A stretch of DNA of 64,000 bases from Candidatus Scalindua sp. (lineage in GTDB: Bacteria; Planctomycetota; Brocadiia; Brocadiales; Scalinduaceae). The stretch spans positions 1-64,000 of the forward strand of contig JALDRB010000017.1 in NCBI GenBank assembly GCA_031316155.1, given 5' to 3'. Below are positions 18,388 through 27,554 of the stretch, in pieces. The first letter of the stretch is position 1, and every line of letters starts with the position of its first letter. The notes below the pieces were generated by a model that had not been told where the DNA came from, made no database searches, and worked only from the letters and a program-made list of their open reading frames with translations. Both the position numbers and the translations under genes were made by a program.

Positions 18388-20130
18388 ATGGCAAAGAGTG
18401 GGAAGAATAGTTCTAAAGAAGAACCGATTGAAAAACAGCTTTGGAAGGCAGCGGATAAGCTCAGAAAGAATATTGATGCTGCTGAATATAAGCACATCGT
18501 ATTGGGTTTGATTTTCCTGAAGTATATATCCGATGCTTTTGAAGAGTTATACAACAAATTACGATCAGGTGAAGGAGAATATAACGGTGCTGATCCTGAA
18601 GACAAGGACGAATACAAGGCAGAGAATGTTTTTTTTGTTCCGGAAAAATCACGCTGGTCATATCTTCAATCCAAAGCAAAACAACCGGAAATCGGAAAAG
18701 AGATTGATAACGCGATGGATGCCATTGAAAAGATTAATCCATCGCTGAAAGATGTTTTGCCCAAAGTTTACGCACGACAAAATCTTGACCCTGCAAATCT
18801 GGGTGGTTTGATTGACCTGATCGGAAACATTGCTTTGGGCGATGCCAAGGCCAGAAGCGCTGATGTTCTTGGTCATGTATTTGAATACTTTCTCGGAGAG
18901 TTTGCTCTGGCGGAAGGTAAAAAGGGCGGACAGTTCTATACCCCAAAAAGCGTCGTTGAACTACTGGTGGAAATGCTGGAGCCGTATAAGGGAAGGGTGT
19001 TTGACCCCTGCTGTGGTTCAGGCGGAATGTTTGTACAGTCTGAAAAGTTTGTTGCAGACCATCAGGGAAAAGTTAATGACATTTCCATTTACGGACAGGA
19101 AAGTAATCAGACCACGTGGAGACTGGCAAAGATGAACCTAGCGATCAGGGGTATAGACAGCTCACAGGTAAAATGGAATAACGAAGGCTCTTTCTTAAAT
19201 GACAGTCACAAGGACTTAAAGGCCGACTATGTTATTGCCAATCCTCACTTTAATGACAGCGACTGGAGCGGTGATCTCCTTCGAAAGGACGGCAGGTGGA
19301 AATACGGAGTTCCGCCAACGGGGAATGCGAACTATGCGTGGATACAGCACTTTCTTTATCACCTCAGCCCAAGCGGTCAGGCCGGTTTTGTTCTGGCCAA
19401 AGGTTCTTTAACATCAAAAACTTCCGGTGAAGGGAGTATCAGAAAGGAATTAATTGAGGCGAGACTGGTGGACTGCATAGTAAATCTTCCCGCGAAACTT
19501 TTTTTAAATACACAAATACCAGCCTGTTTATGGTTTTTAAGCAGAAATAAGGCAAATGGTAAATTCCGTAACCGTACCCATGAAATCCTCTTTATTGATG
19601 CCAGGAACATGGGACACCTGATAAACCGCAGAACACGGGAACTGTCGGAGGAGGACATTACCCGCATATCTGAGACATATCACAAGTGGAGGAGTGCACC
19701 CACCCCTGACCCCTCCCAGGAGGGGAAACCCACCCCTGGCCCCTCCAAGGAGGGGAACGTATCAATTGGCCCCTCCAGGGAGGGGAAAGTATTGACAGGT
19801 ACCTCAAAGAAGCAAAAACAATCCCTCCTCGGGGAGGGTGTCCCGAAGGGACGGAAGGGGTTTCTCCCCTGGGAGGGTGGCTCGGAGAGCCGGGAGGGGT
19901 ATAAAGATATTCCCGGTTTCTGTAACTCTGCATCTATTGAAAGGGTGCGGGAGCTGGATTATGTGCTTACCCCGGGGAGGTATGTTGGCCTGCCCGATGA
20001 TGAAGATGATTTTGATTTTAATGAACGTTTCACCGCTTTGAAAACAGAATTTGAAGAGCAGTTGAAAGAGGAAGCGAGGCTCAATAAACGTATTGTCGAG
20101 AATTTGGTGAAAGTGAAAGTTAATGGGTGA
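18388..20130 (+). CDS. hsdM: Type I restriction-modification DNA methyltransferase subunit
   Basis: 580 residues. HsdM transfers a methyl group from SAM to adenine in the HsdS-defined site. An N-terminal helical domain ([20 protein letters not shown]) precedes motif [11 protein letters not shown] (about residue 207) and motif IV, which reads [10 protein letters not shown] (about 280) where NPPF is the norm. Between HKWR and YKDIPGFC (19692-19900) about 70 residues of Pro/Ser/Gly-rich repeats ([20 protein letters not shown]) are inserted in frame: this is the family E DNA array. The C-terminal part (LTPGRYVG) is intact. The stop overlaps the hsdS start by 8 bases. The His for Pro change in motif IV could weaken catalysis. 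Confidence 0.92.
   Translation: MAKSGKNSSKEEPIEKQLWKAADKLRKNIDAAEYKHIVLGLIFLKYISDAFEELYNKLRSGEGEYNGADPEDKDEYKAENVFFVPEKSRWSYLQSKAKQPEIGKEIDNAMDAIEKINPSLKDVLPKVYARQNLDPANLGGLIDLIGNIALGDAKARSADVLGHVFEYFLGEFALAEGKKGGQFYTPKSVVELLVEMLEPYKGRVFDPCCGSGGMFVQSEKFVADHQGKVNDISIYGQESNQTTWRLAKMNLAIRGIDSSQVKWNNEGSFLNDSHKDLKADYVIANPHFNDSDWSGDLLRKDGRWKYGVPPTGNANYAWIQHFLYHLSPSGQAGFVLAKGSLTSKTSGEGSIRKELIEARLVDCIVNLPAKLFLNTQIPACLWFLSRNKANGKFRNRTHEILFIDARNMGHLINRRTRELSEEDITRISETYHKWRSAPTPDPSQEGKPTPGPSKEGNVSIGPSREGKVLTGTSKKQKQSLLGEGVPKGRKGFLPWEGGSESREGYKDIPGFCNSASIERVRELDYVLTPGRYVGLPDDEDDFDFNERFTALKTEFEEQLKEEARLNKRIVENLVKVKVNG
19692..19900 (+). repeat. Family E palindromic array inserted in hsdM
   Basis: Tandem units of about 36 bases built on the palindrome CCCCTCC...GGAGGGG, each giving the peptide PTPxPSxEGN/K. 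The last part is an inverted half (CTCGGGGAGG, GGGAGGG). The array length keeps the hsdM frame open. Related arrays are in hsdR at 27555-27812 and 28186-28320. Confidence 0.85.
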
Positions 20131-21298
20131 GTGGAAGGAATGTAAACTAAAAACCTTGGGTCGTGTTGTAACAGGTAAAACACCTTCAAGAAATAACCCT
20201 GAAGATTGGGGTATCGTAATGCCATTCGTTACACCATCTGATTATAAGAAATACCGCAAAAAAGCATATTTCAGTGAACGAAACTTATCAAAAGAAGGTG
20301 TTCAAAGGCTGAAGAACAAAGTATTACCACCCAAATCAGTTCTTGTTACCTGTATTGGCTCTGACATGGGTAAAGTTGTTATGAATGAAATTGAAGTGAT
20401 AACAAATCAACAGATTAATTCAGTCATACCTCATAAAGAAGTTGATAATAATTTCTTGTATTACAGCCTAGTTTATATGTATGACATTTTGAGAGTCTAC
20501 GGTGGTGATGGTACTGCTGTCCCAATTATAAACAAAGGTGATTTTGAAAACATTGAAACTCTCCTTCCTCCTCTTCCCGAACAAAAAGCTATCGCCTCAG
20601 TCCTTGCCTGTCTTGACGACAAAATTGACCTGCTCCACCGCCAGAACAAAACCCTCGAAGCCATGGCAGAAACACTTTTCAGGCAGTGGTTTGTGGAGGA
20701 GGCGAAGGAGGATTGGGAGGAAGATAGTCTTCTCAGACTTGTACAATTAGTTGGTGGTGGTACTCCCAAGACATCAATTCTCGATTATTGGGATGGTAAT
20801 ATTCCATGGTTAGCTGGTGGGGATATAGCTTCAAACCATAAATCTTTCGTACTCAATACAGAAAAAAGAATAACAGAAAATGGCTTAAATAATAGTTCCG
20901 CCAAGCTCTTGCCGAAATATGCAACAGTAATTTCTGCAAGAGGAACAGTTGGGAAATATTCTCTACTTGCTCAACCAATGGCTTTTAGTCAGTCTAATTA
21001 TGGTATATTACCGCGAATTGACAATTGTTTTTTCTTTACATATCTACTGATTAACTATGTGGTTGAAGAATTGCAATCTTCAGCTTACGGTAGCGTTTTT
21101 GACACGATAACAACCACAACTTTCAAAGAAAACAAGGTTCCAGTTCCAACCGAATCAGAAATACGGTCTTTCGAAGATTTAGTTTCGTTGTATTTTCATA
21201 AAATTTTCCAGAACAAAATTCAAATTGGCAACCTTGAAAAACTGCGGGATGTGCTGCTGCCGAAGTTGATGAGCGGGGAAGTGAGGCTGAAGATATGA
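20123..21298 (+). CDS. hsdS: Type I restriction-modification specificity subunit
   Basis: 391 residues with the usual two target-recognition domains (about 1-150 and 195-360). They are separated by a central conserved helix region ([20 protein letters not shown], then [20 protein letters not shown]) and followed by a C-terminal one ([20 protein letters not shown]). Each TRD reads one half of a bipartite DNA site. It overlaps hsdM by 8 bases, and its stop overlaps the next gene's ATG (ATGA at 21295). The gene looks intact. Confidence 0.93.
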   Translation: MGEWKECKLKTLGRVVTGKTPSRNNPEDWGIVMPFVTPSDYKKYRKKAYFSERNLSKEGVQRLKNKVLPPKSVLVTCIGSDMGKVVMNEIEVITNQQINSVIPHKEVDNNFLYYSLVYMYDILRVYGGDGTAVPIINKGDFENIETLLPPLPEQKAIASVLACLDDKIDLLHRQNKTLEAMAETLFRQWFVEEAKEDWEEDSLLRLVQLVGGGTPKTSILDYWDGNIPWLAGGDIASNHKSFVLNTEKRITENGLNNSSAKLLPKYATVISARGTVGKYSLLAQPMAFSQSNYGILPRIDNCFFFTYLLINYVVEELQSSAYGSVFDTITTTTFKENKVPVPTESEIRSFEDLVSLYFHKIFQNKIQIGNLEKLRDVLLPKLMSGEVRLKI

Positions 21299-22431
21299 GT
21301 AGTAAACTAAAACACGATGCTTCATCGTCTATTGATGGAACAATTTATCAGTTTTATATTGCTATTGACAAATGCTTTGAGCTACTTGACGGTGAAAAAG
21401 TGATCATTGAAAAATATGGCGATGTGACTGTCTCCGATAAGTATCAAATAGAAGTTAAACATTATCAGGAAGACTTAACAGATTTGCATGAAAATATTTG
21501 GAAGACAATTGATAACTGGCGACAAAATGCTTTTGATATAAGCCATTATAAAAATCTAATACTTTTGACAACTCAAAGATTTGGAGTAAGTTCGTCATTC
21601 AAAGAATGGAATAGCAGAAATAAACATGAAAAAAAACAAATATTGGATGGTATTATTCTGAAATATAATCAACAAAGTAAAAAAAGTGAAAGCACAAAAA
21701 AGTTACTTAATTCAGTCTTGAATGGCAATAAAACAGTTAAGCTCCTTGATCTTTTAGAAAAGTTCATAATCCTTGATTCTTCGGCAGAAGACAGCACGTG
21801 TTATGAACAGATAAAACAAAAGCATGGCAAATCTGTTTTATCTTCAAATGCAGATGATTACATAAACTCATTAATGGGCTATTTGCTTTCACCGACAGTT
21901 AGAATTGGTGAGAGCTGGGAGATTACATATCAAGGTTTTACATCCAAAGTAGGATCACTAGTAAATCAATTTAGATCGGGAACCATTGTTTTTCCAAAAA
22001 AATATGCAAATCTAAACGTTAGCGATGGTGAAATTAATCAACACAACGAACATTTATTTGTTAAAAAAATTGAAGATATATATTACCACGAAGTAAAAAG
22101 TAAAGCTATTTCTGAATATGTGCGAACCAATCATACTATTTCTCAAGAATTAGGAAAGTATGCAATAGGCAGAGATCACTACAATGGCTATGAACAAGAA
22201 ATAATAGACACCTATAATCCTGCCTATAGAAAAGCTTCAAGAAATACAGACAAAGCAAACTGCATTAAAGATTCAAAAAACTTTTATGATTCAATAACTG
22301 GTTCAGAGTCTCCGCAATTTATACATTTTAACGATACTCCAAAGTATTTTCGAAATGGTCTTTTGCATGGTATGGCAAACGATGAGGGAAAAAATATAGT
22401 TTGGAAATTAAAGGTGGATGAAAATGAGTAA
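21295..22431 (+). CDS. ABC-3C system effector: nuclease-like N-terminus with ABC-3C C-terminal domain
   Basis: 378 residues. The N-terminal part has a restriction-endonuclease-like core, KVIIEKYGDVTVSDKYQIEVKHY, with an ExK motif (EVK), similar to DUF4297/Cap4-type nucleases. The C-terminal part (about 265-378) fits the shared C-terminal domain of three-component ABC (ABC-3C) defence systems: EDIYYHEVKSKAISEYVRTN, a middle helical region, then FNDTPKYFRNGLLHGM. It starts on the ATGA overlap with hsdS and overlaps the next gene by 8-14 bases. In this family the effector is thought to be kept in check by the ATPase and released on infection (inference from family work). Catalysis has not been shown here. 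Confidence 0.7.
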   Translation: MSSKLKHDASSSIDGTIYQFYIAIDKCFELLDGEKVIIEKYGDVTVSDKYQIEVKHYQEDLTDLHENIWKTIDNWRQNAFDISHYKNLILLTTQRFGVSSSFKEWNSRNKHEKKQILDGIILKYNQQSKKSESTKKLLNSVLNGNKTVKLLDLLEKFIILDSSAEDSTCYEQIKQKHGKSVLSSNADDYINSLMGYLLSPTVRIGESWEITYQGFTSKVGSLVNQFRSGTIVFPKKYANLNVSDGEINQHNEHLFVKKIEDIYYHEVKSKAISEYVRTNHTISQELGKYAIGRDHYNGYEQEIIDTYNPAYRKASRNTDKANCIKDSKNFYDSITGSESPQFIHFNDTPKYFRNGLLHGMANDEGKNIVWKLKVDENE

Positions 22432-22885
22432 ATTTGTGAATAGCATATACCAAATACATAATAATCCATTTGTTTTAGCGCCACTATTTGTTGAATTTTT
22501 CAGACATATACAGCAAAAATCCAAAAATGTACTTTTAGCTTATTTGGTATTACCATTGGTTTTGCACGAAGACAGCAAGCAATCGCTTGTTTGTGCAAAA
22601 ATTACAAGTTCAATACAGACATTCAGTAATAAAAAAAAGAATATTTTTGGACTCCAGGAGCGAGTAAGACTATATAAATATTTAACAAATCAATGTCTCC
22701 AATATGCAATGGATAATCAAATGATAAAAATCAATGAAAATCTAATTGTTGAAGTCTTGGTACAAGAAAATAAAACAGTAGAAAATTTGAAAGAATCTCT
22801 AAAAGCATCAGCAAATTTATATAAAGTTTTTAGAGATTTAGATGTTGTTGCCATTTATAGATTATTGGGAGTAAAAGAGCTATGA
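22418..22885 (+). CDS. ABC-3C system middle component
   Basis: 155 residues, small and mostly helical, with the family-like opening IYQIHNNPFVLAPLFVEFFR and a central VLLAYLVLPLVLHEDSK. Its position between the effector and a DUF3732 ATPase is diagnostic for the middle component of an ABC-3C system. Start codons at 22418 and 22424 are both possible. The stop (TGA at 22883) overlaps the ATPase start (ATG at 22882). The role is inferred as an adaptor between ATPase and effector. Confidence 0.75.
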   Translation: MKMSKFVNSIYQIHNNPFVLAPLFVEFFRHIQQKSKNVLLAYLVLPLVLHEDSKQSLVCAKITSSIQTFSNKKKNIFGLQERVRLYKYLTNQCLQYAMDNQMIKINENLIVEVLVQENKTVENLKESLKASANLYKVFRDLDVVAIYRLLGVKEL

Positions 22886-24903
22886 AAAGCTATTTAAAAT
22901 ATGTTGGAGTTGTTGACAAATCCGACAAAGTACATCTTGTTGGGTTTGTACGTGGTGTGAATGTAATCACTGGCAAATCATCAACCGGCAAAAGTGCGAT
23001 GATTGAAATTTTTGACTATTGTTTCGGGAGTTCAGAATTTAATGTTCCAGTAGGAATTATTACTGATAATGCCCAACTATATTTTATTGTCTTGTCAATC
23101 AAAGAGACTAATATTGTTTTGGCGAGAACCTCAAACAAACAAAAAGCATTTTTAAAAGAAGAAACCACTTTACCTGATATCGAAAAATTATCAATGCAAT
23201 ATTTTGAAGATAATTGTTTCATTGCTATTGATAATTTTAAATTAGAACTTGGACGATATTTTGGGCTTGAAATAGTTGATACTGATGAAGATTTGCAAGA
23301 TAGAGAATACAGAAAAAATAAGAAGAAGAAAGAAAGGCCATCTATAAGAAATATGACACCTTTTATGTTGCAACACCAAAACTTAATTGCCAATAAACAC
23401 GCAATTTTTTATAGGTTTGATGAAAAAGAAAAAAGAGAGCAGACTATAGAGCAATTTAAAATATTTGCTGGGTTTGTTACCCAAGAATATTTTACCGTTA
23501 AACAAAAATTAGCCGATGAAGAGAGAAATTTAAAAAGTTTGGAAAATCAGCAGAAAAATATCAATGAACAACATGAACAAAACAGTAAAGAACTTGAAGG
23601 GATGTTAAAAGAATTTGTTGCTATCACTGGAAATGAGTTGTTTGACGTAAAAGCAAAAAATGTTCTGTTAAACCCCGCAAACTATTTAAATCAAATACGA
23701 ATTAAAAAAGTTGAGTCCAACTATGAATCACAGGAAGCTCTGGGGCAGTTGCAAAAATTGAAAGAGCAAAAAAATACTTTATATGCCCAACAAAGAACTC
23801 TCCAAATAAAACTCAAAGACATAACTTCATCGGTAGAGTATGCGAATAAGTACAGAGAACATTTAAGTAGTCTTCCAGAAATAGGAGATGCAAAAATTCA
23901 TTTGTCAGAATGCCCATTTTGTAAAACTTCAAATGAAATTATTTCTACCGAAGCCAATTTGTTATCAAATGCAATTGAGTGGCTTAATAATGAGTTAGGC
24001 AAATCAACTTACTTATTAGACTCTTTCGAAGCGGATAGAAAGAGCTTGGAAGCAGAAATTAAAGGAATCAAGAGCCAAATATCAAATGTCTATCTTGAAA
24101 TCAACAGGCTTGAGAATATCACAAAAGATTTACAACTAAATCGTGATTTAGAGGAGCAAGGATTAAAAGTAAAATTGAAAATTGAAAATCTTTTAGAGAG
24201 TCTAATTGATAAATATATTTCAAATCTTGAAGAAAGTATCAAAAATTCAAAAAGAGAAATAAAAAAACTACAAGGAATACTTAGAGATAAATTTAATGTC
24301 GAACAAAAGTTCAAAGATGCCAAAATTTACATTGACAATGCAATGAGACAAATTGGTGTTAATTTTGATTTTGAAGATTCATATAAGCCAATTAAATTAA
24401 ATTTTTCATTGGAAAGTTTTGAACTTTGGCATGAAAAAAGCCAAGATGAGCATATTTATCTTCGTTCAATGGGAAGTGGCGCAAATTGGTTGTATAGCCA
24501 CCTTACGCTTTTTATGGCACTTCATAAATATTTCTGCTCATTAGGTAACAAAGCTTTAATTCCACCAATTTTGTTTTTAGACCAACCTAGTCAAGTATAT
24601 TTTCCAACAACAATTAAAGATACCGATGAAAAATTTGATGCTAAAAAATTAAAAGAAAAAGAAGGTGAGCAAGAAAAAACCGATGAAGATTTAATCGCAG
24701 TTGTAAACTTGTTTAATCAAATGGTTAAATTTTGTTCGGACACACTCAAAGAAACTGGCATTGAACCTCAAATCATTATCACAGACCATGCAGACTATTT
24801 AAAACTGGATAATGTTGAATTTGAATCATTGGTGAATAATCGAAGATGGAGAAGAAGAGGTTTCATTATGTTATCTGAAGAAAAGGAAGATAAACTACAA
24901 TAA
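22882..24903 (+). CDS. ABC-3C SMC/Rad50-like ATPase (DUF3732)
   Basis: 673 residues. An N-terminal Walker A, VITGKSSTGKSAMIEIFDYC, is about 30 residues in. A long coiled-coil region (about 200-480) is interrupted near residue 350 by a zinc-hook-like CPFCKTS. An ABC signature-like MGSGANWLYSHL and the Walker B region FLDQPSQVYFP, a DUF3732 hallmark, follow, and then the H-loop-like ITDHADYL. This is the ATPase that drives an ABC-3C defence system. It shares overlapping stop/start codons with the middle component. The lower GC content and lysine-rich coding compared with hsdM suggest separate acquisition into the operon. Confidence 0.85.
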   Translation: MKSYLKYVGVVDKSDKVHLVGFVRGVNVITGKSSTGKSAMIEIFDYCFGSSEFNVPVGIITDNAQLYFIVLSIKETNIVLARTSNKQKAFLKEETTLPDIEKLSMQYFEDNCFIAIDNFKLELGRYFGLEIVDTDEDLQDREYRKNKKKKERPSIRNMTPFMLQHQNLIANKHAIFYRFDEKEKREQTIEQFKIFAGFVTQEYFTVKQKLADEERNLKSLENQQKNINEQHEQNSKELEGMLKEFVAITGNELFDVKAKNVLLNPANYLNQIRIKKVESNYESQEALGQLQKLKEQKNTLYAQQRTLQIKLKDITSSVEYANKYREHLSSLPEIGDAKIHLSECPFCKTSNEIISTEANLLSNAIEWLNNELGKSTYLLDSFEADRKSLEAEIKGIKSQISNVYLEINRLENITKDLQLNRDLEEQGLKVKLKIENLLESLIDKYISNLEESIKNSKREIKKLQGILRDKFNVEQKFKDAKIYIDNAMRQIGVNFDFEDSYKPIKLNFSLESFELWHEKSQDEHIYLRSMGSGANWLYSHLTLFMALHKYFCSLGNKALIPPILFLDQPSQVYFPTTIKDTDEKFDAKKLKEKEGEQEKTDEDLIAVVNLFNQMVKFCSDTLKETGIEPQIIITDHADYLKLDNVEFESLVNNRRWRRRGFIMLSEEKEDKLQ

Positions 24904-25249
24904 AACTCTTAAAAATAATTCAGCAAAGGTAAGTGTAATAATATAATATTTGAATCAATAACCTTATTTGAAGATAGAGCATCCTATAATATTAGGTAAT
25001 GATGGGATAGTTGCCGAAGATATGAGATCATTCGAATGAACAAAATTTCTGAAAACACAATCGAACAATTCGCCATTGAACTGCTCAAAAAATCTGATTC
25101 CCAGTACATCTACGCCTTCGCCTGCAAACTATACGGAGGTAACAGGCATGAATAATAACAATCTCCCTGACAAATAGTCAGATTTCTTTTTCTACACAAG
25201 GAACGATGGAAAAGTAAATGTCGAGGTATTTCTGAAAAAGGTAAATTGA
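24904..25249 (+). pseudogene. Remnants of an hsdR 5' end and a RhuM-like gene
   Basis: At 25036 the frame MNKISENTIEQFAIELLKKS matches the N-terminus of the hsdR product at 26663 (MENRITENTIEEFAIELLEK), then loses it and stops at about 25152. At about 25148, MNNNNLPDK-stop is followed by SDFFFYTRNDGKVNVEVFLK, which resembles the start of RhuM-type proteins often found in type I R-M loci, and stops again before 25249. Both are fragments. They suggest the AlbA/HATPase gene was inserted beside a duplicated hsdR end. Confidence 0.5.
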
Positions 25250-26662
25250 ATGAGCACAAAAGAGAATCAAAACCTGGAATGGAAGGAAACCTGGAGAGAC
25301 GAATATATCAAATGGATCTGCGGATTCGCTAATGCTCAGGGCGGGACGCTTTTTATTGGCAAGAATGATAAAGGAATCTTAACCGGGGTTCCCACGGCAT
25401 CTAAGCTGATGGAAGCGATTCCTAACAAAGTGAGAGATATTCTTGGAATTATCATTGATGTTAATCTGATTAAAGAGAATGATAAAGAATTTCTGGAAAT
25501 TGTTGTAGAGCCTTATCCCTATCCGGTAAGTTACAAGGGACAATATCATTACCGAAGCGGCAGTACCAAGCAGGTTTTAAAAGGCCCTGCTCTTGATAAA
25601 TTTCTGCTGAAAAAACAGGGAAAGCGGTGGGATGGAGTTCCTGTTCCCAATGTTGCCGTTAAAGATTTAGGAAATGACGCTTTTAAATTGTTTAGAACAA
25701 AGACGGCCAAAAGCGGCCGGTTAAGCAAAGAAGTTTTAAGTGAAAGCAACGAAATACTAGTGGAAAATCTCCGGCTTAAAGATGGAAATTACTTAAAACG
25801 CGCCGCCGTTTTATTATTTCATCCTGACCCTGAGGCATTTTTTACCGGCGCATATATAAAAATCGGTTTTTTTCAAACAGAGGCCGATTTGATTTATCAG
25901 GACGAAATACACGGCAATTTATTTGAGCAGTCTGAAAAAACGATGGATATTCTGCTTACAAAGTACCTGAAAGCCTATATCAGTTATGAGGGAATTACGC
26001 GGGTAGAGCGTTTTCTTTTTCCTCGTGAGGCATTACGGGAAGCTGTGCTTAACGCCATTGTTCATAAGGATTATGGCAGCGGAGTTCCAATACAGATAAA
26101 GGTATTTGAGAACAAAATCATTTTCTGGAATGAAGGTGAGCTTCCGGAACACTGGACAATTGAACGCTTAAAACAGAAACATCCATCCAGCCCTTATAAC
26201 CCGGATATCGCCAATGCATTCTTTCGCGCAGGTTTAATCGAATCGTGGGGGCGCGGTATAGAAAAAATCGAACTTGAATGCCGTAATCATGGAATTCCGA
26301 TACCGGAGTATAAATATTTACCTTCAAATTTTATGCTGGAAATAGATGCAACGGAAACGCTGAATGAAATTCAAATGCAGAATTTATTAGATAGCAAAGG
26401 GAAAGAGTCTGGGAAAAAGAGTGATCAGAAAAGGTGGTCAGAAAAGGTGGTCAGAAAAGGTGGTCAGAAACTCACAGATAAGCAACAGGAACTACTCGAT
26501 ATATTGATACAGACCCCATCCATATCACGCAAGAAACTTTCAAGCCTGCTTAAGATTAACGAATCAGCAGTCCAAAAACGGCTCGAAACACTAAAAGATA
26601 AAGGAATCCTGAAACGCGAGGGTGCGGCAAAAGGGGGTTACTGGAAGATAATAGTGAAATAA
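25250..26662 (+). CDS. AlbA/Schlafen-type and HATPase domain protein with winged helix
   Basis: 470 residues. The N-terminal AlbA_2 (Schlafen-like) DNA-binding domain reads NLEWKETWRDEYIKWICGFA then NAQGGTLFIGKNDKG. A central GHKL-type ATPase (HATPase_c_4) follows, with FPREALREAVLNAIVHKDY and AGLIESWGRGIEKI. The C-terminal winged helix is SISRKKLSSLLKINESAVQK. Such proteins are common passengers in type I R-M and defence loci and may be regulators. Three exact 13-bp tandem copies at 26425-26463 lie in the coding sequence between ATPase and winged helix. The stop touches the hsdR ATG at 26663. Confidence 0.8.
   Translation: MSTKENQNLEWKETWRDEYIKWICGFANAQGGTLFIGKNDKGILTGVPTASKLMEAIPNKVRDILGIIIDVNLIKENDKEFLEIVVEPYPYPVSYKGQYHYRSGSTKQVLKGPALDKFLLKKQGKRWDGVPVPNVAVKDLGNDAFKLFRTKTAKSGRLSKEVLSESNEILVENLRLKDGNYLKRAAVLLFHPDPEAFFTGAYIKIGFFQTEADLIYQDEIHGNLFEQSEKTMDILLTKYLKAYISYEGITRVERFLFPREALREAVLNAIVHKDYGSGVPIQIKVFENKIIFWNEGELPEHWTIERLKQKHPSSPYNPDIANAFFRAGLIESWGRGIEKIELECRNHGIPIPEYKYLPSNFMLEIDATETLNEIQMQNLLDSKGKESGKKSDQKRWSEKVVRKGGQKLTDKQQELLDILIQTPSISRKKLSSLLKINESAVQKRLETLKDKGILKREGAAKGGYWKIIVK
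26425..26463 (+). repeat. Three tandem 13-bp copies inside a coding gene
   Basis: The unit TCAGAAAAGGTGG is repeated exactly three times, followed by a partial fourth (TCAGAAA). Because 13 is not a multiple of three, gain or loss of one copy shifts the reading frame and removes the C-terminal winged helix. This suits phase variation. No variant is seen here. Confidence 0.85.
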
Positions 26663-27554
26663 ATGGAAAATAGAATAACTGAGAATACTATAGAAGAATT
26701 CGCCATCGAACTCCTTGAAAAACAAGGCTATCAGTACCTGTTTGCCCCTTCCATCGCTCCAGACGGTGAAACACCGGAAAGAGTGTCCTTTGAGGATGTG
26801 CTGTTAATCGAACGTCTGCAAACAGCGGTCGGCAGAATTAATCCTGAAATTCCGGAGGATATCAGAGAAGAAGCCATAAAACAGTTACTCAGGTTAAACT
26901 CTCCTGAGTTGATTACCAATAATGAGACCTTTCACCGTATGCTTACCGAAGGTATAAAGGTAAGTTACCAGCAGGGAGGAAGTGATCGTGGCGATTTAGT
27001 GTGGCTTATTGATTTTAGAAATCCTGATAATAACAACTTTCTTGTTACCAATCAGTTTACGGTTATCGAAAACGGTGTAAATAAACGTCCTGATATCATA
27101 CTGTTTGTCAATGGCCTTCCGCTGGTGGTTATCGAACTCAAGAATCCTGCCGATGAAAATGCGACGGTAATATCCGCATTCAGGCAACTACAAACCTACA
27201 AACAGGCAATCCCCACCCTGTTTACCTGCAACGGTTTTATGGTTATTTCAGACGGCCTGGAGGCAAAGGCAGGTTCTCTTTCAGCCGGATTAAGCCGTTT
27301 TATGGCTTGGAAGACAGCAGACGGCAAGGTTGAGTCTTCTCCTCTGATCGGCCAACTGGAAACGCTCATTAAGGGTATGCTGAATAGGATTACACTGTTG
27401 GATCTTATCCGGCATTTCATTGTGTTTGAGAAATCTAAAAGAGAGGACAGAGAGAGCGGCATTATCACCATACAGACGGTTAAGAAGCTTGCGTACTATC
27501 ATCAGTATTATGCCGTAAACAGGGCGGTAGAATCGACGATCCGGGCGGTGGGGG
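26663..27554 (+). pseudogene. hsdR: Type I restriction endonuclease, N-terminal part (broken gene)
   Basis: The HsdR N-terminal nuclease domain is clear: FVNGLPLVVIELKNPADENA contains the ExK nuclease motif, with RPDIILF before it. The frame then runs through YYHQYYAVNRAVESTIRA, where intact relatives continue to the helicase motor. Here it enters a family E array and a DUF559 domain and stops at 28237. The helicase part resumes in another frame. HsdR drives DNA translocation and cutting, so cutting should be lost unless the frame is restored. The start ATG directly follows the previous stop. Confidence 0.9.

Noticed and set aside
19658..19933. Minus-strand Pro/Ser-rich open frame
   Set aside because: Antisense of the family E array in hsdM.
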